Below are positions 1-8,216 of a stretch of 64,000 nt of DNA, one piece after another. The stretch spans positions 248,001 through 312,000 of the forward strand of contig JACKEY010000004.1 in NCBI GenBank assembly GCA_020632755.1, read 5' to 3'. Numbering within the stretch: position 1 is the stretch's first letter; each line of letters opens with the position of its first letter. The translations under genes and the position numbers were made by a program. The notes under the pieces are model-generated. The model made no database searches. It was not told the origin of the DNA and saw only the letters and a list, made by a program, of their open reading frames with translations. This stretch comes from Alphaproteobacteria bacterium. GTDB taxonomy: Bacteria > Myxococcota_A > UBA796 > UBA2385.

Positions 1-1017
1 ATGTCGGTCGTCGACCTGACCGACGGCCGCACGCTGGCGCGGTTCCAGGCCTGCGCCGAGCAGCTGCACCTGCACGAGCCGATCGGTGGTCCCGTCGACG
101 AGCTGCCGGTGCCCCTGCACCGGCTGGAGGACGACGACTTCACGATGCCGATGCCCGAGCCGACGGCGACGGGCGGCGAGCTGCCTCCGCTGACGACCGA
201 GGAGGTGCCGCTGCCGACTCCGCGTACGGCGCGGCCGCGGCCCGTGAACCTCGCGCAGCTGGCGAACATCGACGAGTCGATGCTCGACGACATCGGCAGC
301 CTGACGGCCGAGCTGGTGCCGATGGAGGAGGAGCTGTTCCCGGTCGGCGACACGGACCTGGGCCCGCGGGCCGAGGAGCTCGAGGCGCTGACGACGGGGT
401 CCCTCGCCCCGCTCGACGGATCCCCGGTCGACGAGGCGCCGGTCGACGAGGTCCCGGTGGCCGAGGTCGAGGAGCGCGACACCCAGCCCGACGTGGAGCG
501 GCTGGTGTCCGAAGAGGCGACCGCTCCCGGCGGCGCCGCCCGGCGCCTGGCCCAGCGCAACCTGGCCCAGCTGGCGGCGGCCGACGACGAGCCCAGCCTG
601 ACGGCCCGCATCGCCCGCCCCGACCGCGAGGACACCGGCAAGCGCGCCAGCACCGATCCCGAGCAGACCGCCCGGTCCCTGGTCCGGCCGCCGGTCACCC
701 GGGCCCGCCGCCCGCAGCCGGCAGAGGTCTGGGCCCAGAAGCGCGGCGAGTGGAAGAGCATCGGCCAGCTGACCCCCGGCCAGCGGGTCCGCACGCTCGG
801 CGGCTGGGTCCGGCTGGCCCCCGACGGCCGGCTGGTGGTCAGCAGTGGGCACGATCTGTCCGGCACGGCCACGCTCATCGACGGGCGCATGCTGGAGATC
901 GACCGCGGCCAGGAGTTCATCGCCCTGCCGCCGGGCAGCTCGGTGATGCTGGCCCACGGCGACCGCGGCATCTACGTGCGCAGCGAGCCGCTGCCCAGCG
1001 CGCAGAACGCCTCCTGA
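1..1017 (+). CDS. Acidic hypothetical protein, possibly cut at its 5' end
   Basis: I do not recognise this protein. The frame opens with ATG on the first base of the window, so the true start may lie outside and no ribosome site can be checked. Residues 1 to about 230 are acidic and low in complexity, with repeated Val-Asp-Glu and Pro-Val steps, as in a disordered region. Residues 235-338 are more ordered, with a predicted all-beta pattern of short strands and turns (for example LTPGQRVRTLGGWVRL), as in a small beta-barrel or docking domain. There is no signal peptide or membrane segment. It is co-directional with the helicase downstream, 100 bases away. A cytoplasmic adaptor or regulatory protein is only a guess. 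Confidence 0.65.
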   Translation: MSVVDLTDGRTLARFQACAEQLHLHEPIGGPVDELPVPLHRLEDDDFTMPMPEPTATGGELPPLTTEEVPLPTPRTARPRPVNLAQLANIDESMLDDIGSLTAELVPMEEELFPVGDTDLGPRAEELEALTTGSLAPLDGSPVDEAPVDEVPVAEVEERDTQPDVERLVSEEATAPGGAARRLAQRNLAQLAAADDEPSLTARIARPDREDTGKRASTDPEQTARSLVRPPVTRARRPQPAEVWAQKRGEWKSIGQLTPGQRVRTLGGWVRLAPDGRLVVSSGHDLSGTATLIDGRMLEIDRGQEFIALPPGSSVMLAHGDRGIYVRSEPLPSAQNAS

Positions 1018-1117
1018 GCCCCCCGGCGGGCCGCGGCCCACCGGATAGGAGCGGCCTCCTCCCCCGGATGGCCCCCTGCTGCGCTTCGACGACGACGCCC
1101 GCACCCTCGACCTGGGC

Positions 1118-3571
1118 GTGCACGATCTGCTCGAGGCGGGACCTCCCTCGGGCCACCTGTCCATGCAGGCCGCGTGGTCGGCCCGGGCCCGGATGCGCGC
1201 CGGTCAGCAGGCCCACAGCGCCTGGCAGGACGAGCGCGCCGCCATCGACGACAGCTTCCGCCGCGAGGTCACCATCAAGCACACGGTGGTGGTGGACGAG
1301 TGGGAGTGCACCGTCCAGGGGCGGGTCGACGGCCTGTCCCACGAAGGCGAGCACGTCGTCGTCGAGGAGGTGAAGTCGACCGCCCTGCCCGGCGACCGGC
1401 TGGCGGCGCTGACCCTGGACGACGTGCCCGGCTACGTCCGGCAGCTGCAGCTCTACCTGTGGTTCCTGGCGGCCGAGGGGCACGATCCCATCGGCCGGCT
1501 GGTGCTCATCGGGCTGGCCGACGGCTTCCGCCGCGTGCTGCACGTGCCCTTCGACGCCGCGCTGGGCGCCTGGCTGCGCTCGCAGCTCGGCTGGATCGTC
1601 GGCGAGCGGCAGCGACGGCTGGCCTGGCTGCACCAGCGGCGCGGCGCGGCCGTGCCCTTCGCCCACGACGCCTTCCGACCCGGGCAGCAGCACCTGGCCG
1701 AAGAGGTCGAGCAGGCGCTGCACAGCAACCGCCACCTGCTGTTGTCGGCGCCCACCGGCTACGGCAAGACCGCGGCGGTGCTGCATGCGGCGATCAAGGT
1801 CGCCTGGGCCACCGACCGCCGCATCTTCTTCGCGACCGCCCGCACGACCCAGCAGCGCATGGCCGAGGAGGCGCTGCTGGCCATGGCCGAGCGGGGGTTG
1901 CCGCTGCGGGCCGTCAGCATCCGGGCGAGGGAGAAGCTCTGCCTGAACGAGGTGGTGGCCTGTCGGCCCGACGCCTGTCGCTTCGCCCGCGGCTACCACG
2001 ACAAGGTGCGCGAGGGCGCGCTGACCGAGCGGGCCTGGCACGGCCACCCCCGGCTGACCCCCGACGAGGTGCTGACCATCGCCGAGCCGGCCGAGGCCTG
2101 CCCCTTCGCCCTGACCCTGGACCTGGTGCGCGGAGCCGACGTCGTCGTGGGCGACTACAACTACGTCTTCGACCCGGCCGTGCGGCTGGCCGAGCTGACC
2201 GACACGCCGGGCGAGTGGATCGTCGTCGCGGACGAGGCCCACAACCTGCCCGAGCGGGCCATGGGCTACAGCAGCCCGACCATCGAGCTGTCGCTGGTCG
2301 AGCAGGCGCTGCACGCGCTGGACACAGACCCCCGCTACGCCGCCATCGCCGACGTGGCCGAGCGCATCGCGGGCTGGCTGCGCCAGGGCGCCGACGTCGC
2401 CTGGGAGCTCGGGCAGCAGGACCGCGTGTCCGGCTGGCGCGAGGTGTCCCTGCCGCTCGCCGACGCCCTGTCCCGTCGCGAGCTGGCCCAGCTGGCCGAG
2501 GACGTCGACGCCGTCGCGCTGGACTACGTGCTGCTCAAGCACGAGCGGCCGCTCTTCCTGGCCGGCGAGGTCGATCCCTGGCTGGAGAGCGCCCGCGGCA
2601 TCCTGCGGCTGCGCAGCGCCCTGGATCGCGCCGGCGAGGAGACCGTCGCCATCTGGCGCGCCCGGCGGGCAACACGCCGCTCGGCGCGGCGACCACGCGC
2701 CGCCCAGCTCACCATGCTGGGTCCGGCCGAGGACCATGGGCCTCCGGACGTCGAGGTCGCGCTGTCGCTGCTCTGCCGGGACCCGAGCGGGCTGCTGTCG
2801 CCGCTGCTGCTGTCGCTGGCCGGGTCGGTGCAGATGTCGGCGACCCTGGCGCCGAGCGACTTCTTCCAGCAGATGTCGGGGCTGCCCTTCGACAAGACCG
2901 TGGTGGCCGACTTCCCGTCGCCCTTCCCCCCCGAGCACCGGCGAGTGCTGGTCCTGCCGCAGGTCAGCACCGAGTACAAGCACCGCGGGCGGGACCGCCA
3001 CGCCACCGCCACGCTGGTCGGTGACGTCGTGCGGGCCGTGCCGGGCAACGTGGCCGTGTTCTGCAGCAGCTTCGCGCTGCGGGACGACCTGCTGCCGCAC
3101 CTGGACCTGGGCGAGCGGCCGGTCCTGATGCAGGAGCGGCGCATGGACGAGGCCGCCCGCCAGGGGCTGCTCGACACCCTGCAGCGGGCCGAGGGCCACG
3201 TGCTGCTGGGCGTGCTGGGCGGCATCTTCGCCGAGGGCGTGGACCTGCCGGGCGACGCGCTGCTGGCCGCGGTCATCGTCGGGCCCAGCCTGCCGATGGC
3301 CAACCTGGAGCGTCGCCTGCTGCAGCAGTGGTTCCAGGAGCGCTACCAGGAGGGCTTCCGCTACGCCTGGCTGGTCCCGGGCATGGCGCGGGTGGTCCAG
3401 GCCGCGGGCCGCGTCGTGCGCACGCCCCAGGATCGCGGCGCCGTCGTGCTGATCGGCCAGCGCTTCCTGCGCAGCCAGTACCAGGACTTCTTCCCGCGGG
3501 ACTGGACCCCGATCCGCAGCAAGGATCCGGTGGCGGACCTGGCGGGGCTGTGGGACGGTGACGGGCGATGA
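1118..3571 (+). CDS. PD-(D/E)XK nuclease-XPD/DinG-type iron-sulfur helicase fusion
   Basis: This is a superfamily 2 DNA helicase of the XPD/DinG type with an N-terminal Cas4/RecB-like nuclease domain. The nuclease core is visible at residues 65-115: Asp71 in GRVDGL, the E84-x-K86 pair, and the Q-x-x-x-Y helix at 109-113. Walker A is APTGYGKT (211-218) and the DEAH box is at 372-375. Cys275, Cys282, Cys287 and Cys328 lie between them, where XPD/DinG enzymes bind a 4Fe-4S cluster. Expected role: unwinding and trimming DNA during repair. The GTG start is provisional. Coding character extends upstream to about 1070, and a well-placed ATG at 1068 is out of frame by one base (see findings). The 3' end overlaps the radical SAM gene by 4 bases. 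Confidence 0.88.
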   Translation: MHDLLEAGPPSGHLSMQAAWSARARMRAGQQAHSAWQDERAAIDDSFRREVTIKHTVVVDEWECTVQGRVDGLSHEGEHVVVEEVKSTALPGDRLAALTLDDVPGYVRQLQLYLWFLAAEGHDPIGRLVLIGLADGFRRVLHVPFDAALGAWLRSQLGWIVGERQRRLAWLHQRRGAAVPFAHDAFRPGQQHLAEEVEQALHSNRHLLLSAPTGYGKTAAVLHAAIKVAWATDRRIFFATARTTQQRMAEEALLAMAERGLPLRAVSIRAREKLCLNEVVACRPDACRFARGYHDKVREGALTERAWHGHPRLTPDEVLTIAEPAEACPFALTLDLVRGADVVVGDYNYVFDPAVRLAELTDTPGEWIVVADEAHNLPERAMGYSSPTIELSLVEQALHALDTDPRYAAIADVAERIAGWLRQGADVAWELGQQDRVSGWREVSLPLADALSRRELAQLAEDVDAVALDYVLLKHERPLFLAGEVDPWLESARGILRLRSALDRAGEETVAIWRARRATRRSARRPRAAQLTMLGPAEDHGPPDVEVALSLLCRDPSGLLSPLLLSLAGSVQMSATLAPSDFFQQMSGLPFDKTVVADFPSPFPPEHRRVLVLPQVSTEYKHRGRDRHATATLVGDVVRAVPGNVAVFCSSFALRDDLLPHLDLGERPVLMQERRMDEAARQGLLDTLQRAEGHVLLGVLGGIFAEGVDLPGDALLAAVIVGPSLPMANLERRLLQQWFQERYQEGFRYAWLVPGMARVVQAAGRVVRTPQDRGAVVLIGQRFLRSQYQDFFPRDWTPIRSKDPVADLAGLWDGDGR

Positions 3572-4800
3572 GCACCGTCCCTCCCCGCGCGATCTCCCCT
3601 CGCTCCATCACCCGCGCCGACCAGGCGACGGCCGCCCCCCGCTACGTGGTGTGGGAGCTGACGATGCGCTGCGACCACGCCTGCGCCCACTGCGGGTCCC
3701 GGGCGGTCAAGGCGCGGCCGGACGAGCTCAGCGACGCGCAGCTGTTCGACACGGCCGACCAGCTGATCGAGATGGGGGCCCGCGAGGTGACGCTCATCGG
3801 CGGCGAGGCCTACCTGCACCCGCGCTGCAACGACATCGTGCGGCGGCTCAAGGCCGGCGGCGTGCGCGTGACCATGCAGACCGGCGGCCGCGGGCTCGAG
3901 CCGCACCTGGCCGGGCTCATCGACGCCGGCCTCGACGCGGTCGGGGTCAGCATCGACGGGCCGCGCGCGGTGCACGACAAGGTGCGGGCGGCGCCGGGCA
4001 GCCACGCGATGGCCATGCGCGCGCTGCGGGCCGCGATCGACGCCCACATGGTCGTGACGGTCAACACCCAGGTCAACCGCCTGTCCGCGCCGCACCTGCG
4101 CGAGGTGGGGCGTGCCGTCGAGCGCGAGGGCGTGCTGCGCTGGCGCATGCAGCTGACCGTGCCCATGGGCCGCGCGGCGGACCGGCCGGACTGGATCCTG
4201 GAGCCCTGGCAGGTCGTCGAGGTGGTCGACACCCTGGCCGACTTCCAGCGCGAGGTGGCCGAGCGGGCGCGCGCCGCCGGCGTCGGTCCCGACGGCTTCC
4301 TGTCGGTCCAGATCGCCAACAACCTGGGCTACTACGGCCCCCACGAAGCCACGCTGCGCAGCATCGCCGGAAGCACCCAGCAGTTCTGGAAGGGCTGCCA
4401 GGCCGGCCGCCACACCCTGGGCATCGAGTCCGACGGGGACATCAAGGGCTGCCCCAGCCTGCCGACGGCGCCCTATGTGGGCGGCAACATGAAGACGGAC
4501 CGGCTGGCCGACGTGTGGCGCGACGCGCCGGAGCTGCGCTTCGTCCGCGAGCGCACGGTCGACGAGCTCTGGGGCTTCTGCCGGACCTGCTACTACGCCG
4601 AGGAGTGCGGCGGCGGCTGCAACTTCACCGCCCACTGCACGCTCGGGCGACGGGGCAACAACCCCTTCTGCTACCACCGCGCGGCCACGCTCAAGCGAGC
4701 CGGGCGGCGCGAGCGGCTGGAGCACAGGGAAGCGCCGGCCGGTGTGCCCTACGACTTCGGCCGGTTCGAGATCGTCGAAGAGGACTGGCCGACCGGCTGA
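3568..4800 (+). CDS. Radical SAM protein with SPASM-like C-terminus
   Basis: The CX3CX2C cluster motif is at Cys35, Cys39 and Cys42 (CDHACAHC), followed by a GGEAYLH-type motif typical of the SAM-binding TIM barrel. The last 120 residues are rich in cysteine (GCQAG, GCPSL, CRTCYYAEECGGGC, FCYHR), which fits a SPASM or twitch domain carrying auxiliary Fe-S clusters. Members of this family modify peptides or proteins, or mature cofactors. No RiPP precursor-like small ORF was seen beside it. The ATG overlaps the helicase stop (ATGA), so the two are probably translationally coupled. The gene is followed by a convergent gene only 3 bases away. The substrate cannot be named. Confidence 0.88.
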   Translation: MSTVPPRAISPRSITRADQATAAPRYVVWELTMRCDHACAHCGSRAVKARPDELSDAQLFDTADQLIEMGAREVTLIGGEAYLHPRCNDIVRRLKAGGVRVTMQTGGRGLEPHLAGLIDAGLDAVGVSIDGPRAVHDKVRAAPGSHAMAMRALRAAIDAHMVVTVNTQVNRLSAPHLREVGRAVEREGVLRWRMQLTVPMGRAADRPDWILEPWQVVEVVDTLADFQREVAERARAAGVGPDGFLSVQIANNLGYYGPHEATLRSIAGSTQQFWKGCQAGRHTLGIESDGDIKGCPSLPTAPYVGGNMKTDRLADVWRDAPELRFVRERTVDELWGFCRTCYYAEECGGGCNFTAHCTLGRRGNNPFCYHRAATLKRAGRRERLEHREAPAGVPYDFGRFEIVEEDWPTG

Positions 4801-4803
4801 GCG

Positions 4804-5178
4804 TCAGTCCTCGACCGACGCGTCGACTTCCGGGTCCCAGTCCTGGTCCACGTGCTTGAGGCGGCGGCGCGCTTCGATCTGCGCGTCTTCGTCGGTGCCC
4901 CACGAGTCGGTGGTGCCGTAGTCGGAGCCGCCGGTCTCGTCCGTGTCGGTGTCGTGATCGGTGTCGGTGTCGTGGTCGGTGGCGCCGGAGTCGCTGCTGC
5001 CGGTGTCGTCGTCGTCCTTGTCGCCGCAGCCGGCGATGGTCAGGCCGAGCGCCACGGCCATGGCCGAGGGCAGGCGCGACGCGCCGCGCGCCTGGGACCG
5101 GCCGCAGGCGGGGCAGAGCATGCCGCCCTGCTTGATGGGACTCGCACAGTGGGCACAGGTGTAGAAGGCAGCAGCCAC
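4804..5178 (-). CDS. Small zinc-ribbon protein with lipobox-like segment and Asp/Thr tail
   Basis: The protein has 124 residues. I chose GTG at 5178 because GGAGGT lies four bases upstream; a longer frame runs to 5238. The N-terminus carries a CAHC...CPAC zinc ribbon (residues 8-26). It is followed by a hydrophobic run, AMAVALGLTIAGC, that ends like a lipobox, then GDKDDDD and Asp/Thr repeats. Residues from about 85 are charged (EARRRLKHV). A zinc ribbon placed ahead of a lipoprotein-like segment is unusual: either it is a tail-anchored cytoplasmic ribbon with a short TM, or the ribbon is an unusual N-region. The same GCGDKD plus Asp/Thr arrangement occurs in the lipoprotein at 19653. Function unknown. 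Confidence 0.75.
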   Translation of the reverse strand: MAAAFYTCAHCASPIKQGGMLCPACGRSQARGASRLPSAMAVALGLTIAGCGDKDDDDTGSSDSGATDHDTDTDHDTDTDETGGSDYGTTDSWGTDEDAQIEARRRLKHVDQDWDPEVDASVED

Positions 5179-5344
5179 GGGGACCTCCAGGTGCCGCCAC
5201 CGTAGCACCGTCGGCGCGCCCCTTGACCCGATTCTCACGGCCGACGACCGGCGCGGTCGCCTCCGCCCACTACGATGCCCCTCCTCCTTCGCATCGGCCC
5301 CCCGGCAGGCCGTCGAGGGAGCCCCTCCTCCCCGGCGACAGCTG

Positions 5345-6778
5345 GTGCACGCGGCGCGACACCTCGAGCTCCGAAGCCCCCTCGACGAGCTCGAGGCGGC
5401 GGTGGTGCGCCGCGATCTGGCCCGCGACGGCGAGGTCAGCGCCGAGCTGGTCGAGGCGCTGCGCTACGTCATCGGCTTCGCCCGGCTGACGGTGGTGCGC
5501 GCCGCCGACGGCACGGACGTCACCGTCGCCGACGAGCTGGCCCCGCACCGCTGGAAGGTGCTCGAGGCCCTGCGCCCGCACCTGTCGAAGGACGCGCGCG
5601 ACGACACGCTGTGGGGGGCGGTGCGCGAGCTGCCCGAGCTGGTGCGCGCCACCCGCGAGCAGCGCCAGGCCCTGCTGGCCCACGGCACGCTGGACCGCGA
5701 CAGCCTGGAAGCCGAGATCACGACGCGGCAGCTGGTCGTGACCTGCGGCGGAGGCGGCGGGGCCGGCTACGGCTATGCCGGCGCCTTCACGCTGCTGCAC
5801 CGCCGGGGGCTACAGCCCGAGCTGCTCAGCGGGACCAGCATCGGGTCGCTGATGTGCCTGTTCCGGGCCCGGCGGCGCATCTTCGACGGGGCGCCGATGG
5901 TGGCCGCGGCCCGTCGCCTGTCCTGGAACAAGGTCTTCCGGGTGCTGGAAGCCGACAGCCGCTACGGCATCCCCGCGACCCTGCGGCTGTACCTGCGGGC
6001 GGCGATCGGCAGCCTGCTGCGCGACCCGGACGGCGAGGCGCTGACCTTCTCGAACACCGAGATCCCGCTGCTCATCGTGGCGACAGGCATCACGGTCGAC
6101 GCGCTCAAGCACGACCTGGACTTCTACGAACACTTCATGGACGACGCGGTGCGGCCCGGGATGATCCTGCGCCGCAGCCGCCTGGCCCGCATGACCCGGC
6201 TGGTGTCGGTGCTGCGCGAGCTCATCGACCAGCCCGAGGCCCTGCGCGAGGTGGTGTTCGGCGCCGACCCGCTGACGATGGACGCGGACATCCTGGACGC
6301 CGCCGGGTTCAGCAGCGCCGTGCCCGGCGTGATCCACTACGACATCTACCGGGACGACCAGCGCATGAAGCTGCTGCTGGACCAGCTCTACGGCAAGTAC
6401 GGCATCACGCGCCTGACCGAAGGCGGTGTTGTGAACAACGTCCCTGCACAGCCCGCCTACGCCGAGGCGATGCGGGGCCGGCTGGGCCGTCGCAACCCCT
6501 TCGTCCTGGCGATGGACTGCTTCGCGCCGTCCCCGCGCTCGCCGGCCTGGCTGCCGATCCAGCAGATCGTGCGCCCGAACGTGAAGGCGAACGTGCCCTA
6601 CGCACACCACTGGTTCACGCTGAAGCGCACCCTGTCGCCGCTCAACCTGGTGCCCCCGGTCGAGCAGATGTTCGGCGCGATGCGGTGGACGATGGAAGAG
6701 CTGGAGCCGTCGATCCCGTTCATCCAGGCGATGTGCGGCGGCTTCCGGGTGCTGCGGGATCGGCCGCTGACCCTGTAG
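5345..6778 (+). CDS. Patatin-like phospholipase family protein with Glu in place of the catalytic Asp
   Basis: A patatin lipase core is clear: a glycine-rich oxyanion loop (CGGGGGAGYGYAG, 134-146) and the nucleophile elbow GTSIG at 163-167, with Ser165. The second dyad residue normally lies in a DGG or DGA motif. Here the matching stretch reads TEGGVVNNVP, so the dyad position is Glu359. Residues 1-130 form a helical N-terminal extension of unknown role. There is no signal peptide, so it probably acts in the cytoplasm or at the inner membrane face, hydrolysing acyl lipids if active. The GTG start lacks a clear ribosome site, and the frame stays open and coding-like for about 70 bases upstream, so the N-terminus is uncertain. 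Confidence 0.85.
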   Translation: MHAARHLELRSPLDELEAAVVRRDLARDGEVSAELVEALRYVIGFARLTVVRAADGTDVTVADELAPHRWKVLEALRPHLSKDARDDTLWGAVRELPELVRATREQRQALLAHGTLDRDSLEAEITTRQLVVTCGGGGGAGYGYAGAFTLLHRRGLQPELLSGTSIGSLMCLFRARRRIFDGAPMVAAARRLSWNKVFRVLEADSRYGIPATLRLYLRAAIGSLLRDPDGEALTFSNTEIPLLIVATGITVDALKHDLDFYEHFMDDAVRPGMILRRSRLARMTRLVSVLRELIDQPEALREVVFGADPLTMDADILDAAGFSSAVPGVIHYDIYRDDQRMKLLLDQLYGKYGITRLTEGGVVNNVPAQPAYAEAMRGRLGRRNPFVLAMDCFAPSPRSPAWLPIQQIVRPNVKANVPYAHHWFTLKRTLSPLNLVPPVEQMFGAMRWTMEELEPSIPFIQAMCGGFRVLRDRPLTL

Positions 6779-6833
6779 GCCGCGGGCCCCTGGCGGGCCT
6801 GGGCGCCCACCGCCGCGTGGATAGGGAGGTGCC

Positions 6834-7268
6834 GTGAACGCGCGTGCCCCGTCCCCCCGCCACCTGGTGCTGTTCGACGGCAACTGCGGGTTCTGCGATC
6901 ACGCGGTGCAGTTCCTGCTGGACCGCGACCGCGACGGGCGCCTGAGCTTCGCGCCGCTGCAGGGCGAGACCGCCGCCGGCGTGCGGGCGCGCCATCCCGA
7001 CATGCCCGCGGACCTGGACAGCCTGGTCTACGTGCAGGTCGACGAGGCCGGGCAGGAGCGCGTGTACTGGTACAGCCGCGCCGCCGTCCGGATCGGCCGG
7101 CAGCTGCCCGGGCTGTGGGGCGCCCTGTCCTGGGTGGCGTGGACCATGCCGTGGTTCCTGCGCGACCTGGCCTACCGGGCCTTCGCCCGCGTGCGCTACC
7201 GGATCTTCGGCACGGTGGACGCCTGCCGGATCCCGACGCCCGGCGAGCGCGAACGCTTCCTGCCCTGA
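6834..7268 (+). CDS. DCC-family (DUF393, YuxK-like) thiol-disulfide oxidoreductase-like protein
   Basis: This 144-residue protein begins with LVLFDGNCGFCDHAVQFLL, the defining DxxCxxC motif (Asp15, Cys18, Cys21) of the DCC family, which is thought to have a thioredoxin-like fold. Length and the conserved aromatic C-terminal part (YRAFARVRYRIFG) match the family. The precise reaction in this family is not established, although a redox role is assumed from the CxxC. The GTG start has GGAGG just upstream. It lies between the patatin and the ABC permease on the same strand, and no functional link with either is evident. Confidence 0.9.
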   Translation: MNARAPSPRHLVLFDGNCGFCDHAVQFLLDRDRDGRLSFAPLQGETAAGVRARHPDMPADLDSLVYVQVDEAGQERVYWYSRAAVRIGRQLPGLWGALSWVAWTMPWFLRDLAYRAFARVRYRIFGTVDACRIPTPGERERFLP

Positions 7269-7318
7269 ACCGCTCCGTGACGAAGCGGGTTCCCCGACGA
7301 CTGCGGTAATGTGCACCC

Positions 7319-8197
7319 GTGGCGACCCCTGTGCCAAAGCTCCCCGAGACCCCGCAGGTCTCCCCGTCGCCGACGACGCGGGTGCGGGTCGGGGACTACG
7401 CGCCGACCCGCGGGCTGGTGTCGCTGTGGACCCACCGCGGGCTGGTCTGGGAGTTCGTGCTCCGCGACCTGAAGCACCGCTACACGGGCAGCAGCCTGGG
7501 CTTCTTCTGGACGGTGGTGACGCCGCTGCTCGAGCTCATCACCTACACCTTCGTCTTCCACGTCCTGATCGGCGTGCGCTTCGTCGAAGGCGCAGGCGGC
7601 GCCCACTACGCGCTGTTCCTGTTCTGCGGAATGGTCACCTGGTACGCGGTGTCGGACGGCCTGGCCCGCGCGGCCACGTCGGTGACCGAGAACGGGCACC
7701 TGATCAAGAAGGTCAACTTCCCGGCGGTCGTGCTGCCGGGGCACGTCATCGCCAGCGCGGTGCTCAACCAGTGCATCCGCATCGCCCTGCTGGCCGTCGC
7801 CGCCATCGCCCTGGGCAACGGCCTGTCCTGGCACTTCCTGCTGGTGCCCTTCGCGGTGCTGGTCGAAGCCGCCTTCGTGCTGGGCGTCGGGCTGCTGCTG
7901 TCGGTGACCGCCGTGTACTTCAAGGACACGGTCCACTGGGTCAAGGCCATCCTGCTGCTGTGGATGTTCGTGACCCCGATCTTCTACCCGGCCAGCGCCT
8001 ACCCCGAGCAGTACAAGCTCTTCCTGCTGCTCAACCCGCTGGCCCACCTGGTCGGCGTCTTCCACGAGCTCGTGCTCAACCAGCGCCTGCCGCACCCCCA
8101 CTCGGTGATCGTGATCCTGGTCATGGCGTCCCTGTCGGTGACCATCGGCTACTCGGTGTTCCGCCACCACCGCGATCGCTTCGCCGACCTCGTCTGA
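7319..8197 (+). CDS. ABC-2 type permease, polysaccharide or O-antigen export type
   Basis: This 292-residue integral membrane protein has about six TM segments and the family signature near the N-terminus (LKHRYTGSSLGFFWTVVTPL), as in Wzm/KpsM/TagG-type permeases that export undecaprenyl-linked glycans. The N-terminal 35 residues are Pro/Thr-rich and cytoplasmic. The expected partner, a Wzt/KpsT-type ATP-binding subunit, is absent from the immediate neighbourhood: the next gene encodes an AAA+ protein without ABC motifs. The partner must be encoded elsewhere. The GTG start at 7319 follows a TAATGT hexamer by only six bases, suggesting a leaderless or nearly leaderless transcript. Confidence 0.9.
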   Translation: MATPVPKLPETPQVSPSPTTRVRVGDYAPTRGLVSLWTHRGLVWEFVLRDLKHRYTGSSLGFFWTVVTPLLELITYTFVFHVLIGVRFVEGAGGAHYALFLFCGMVTWYAVSDGLARAATSVTENGHLIKKVNFPAVVLPGHVIASAVLNQCIRIALLAVAAIALGNGLSWHFLLVPFAVLVEAAFVLGVGLLLSVTAVYFKDTVHWVKAILLLWMFVTPIFYPASAYPEQYKLFLLLNPLAHLVGVFHELVLNQRLPHPHSVIVILVMASLSVTIGYSVFRHHRDRFADLV

Positions 8198-8216
8198 TGT
8201 CCCGGTCTGCCCGCCC

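Noticed and set aside
917..3199. Long minus-strand frame opposite the helicase
   Set aside because: The helicase motifs on the plus strand are complete, and the antisense translation is low-complexity.
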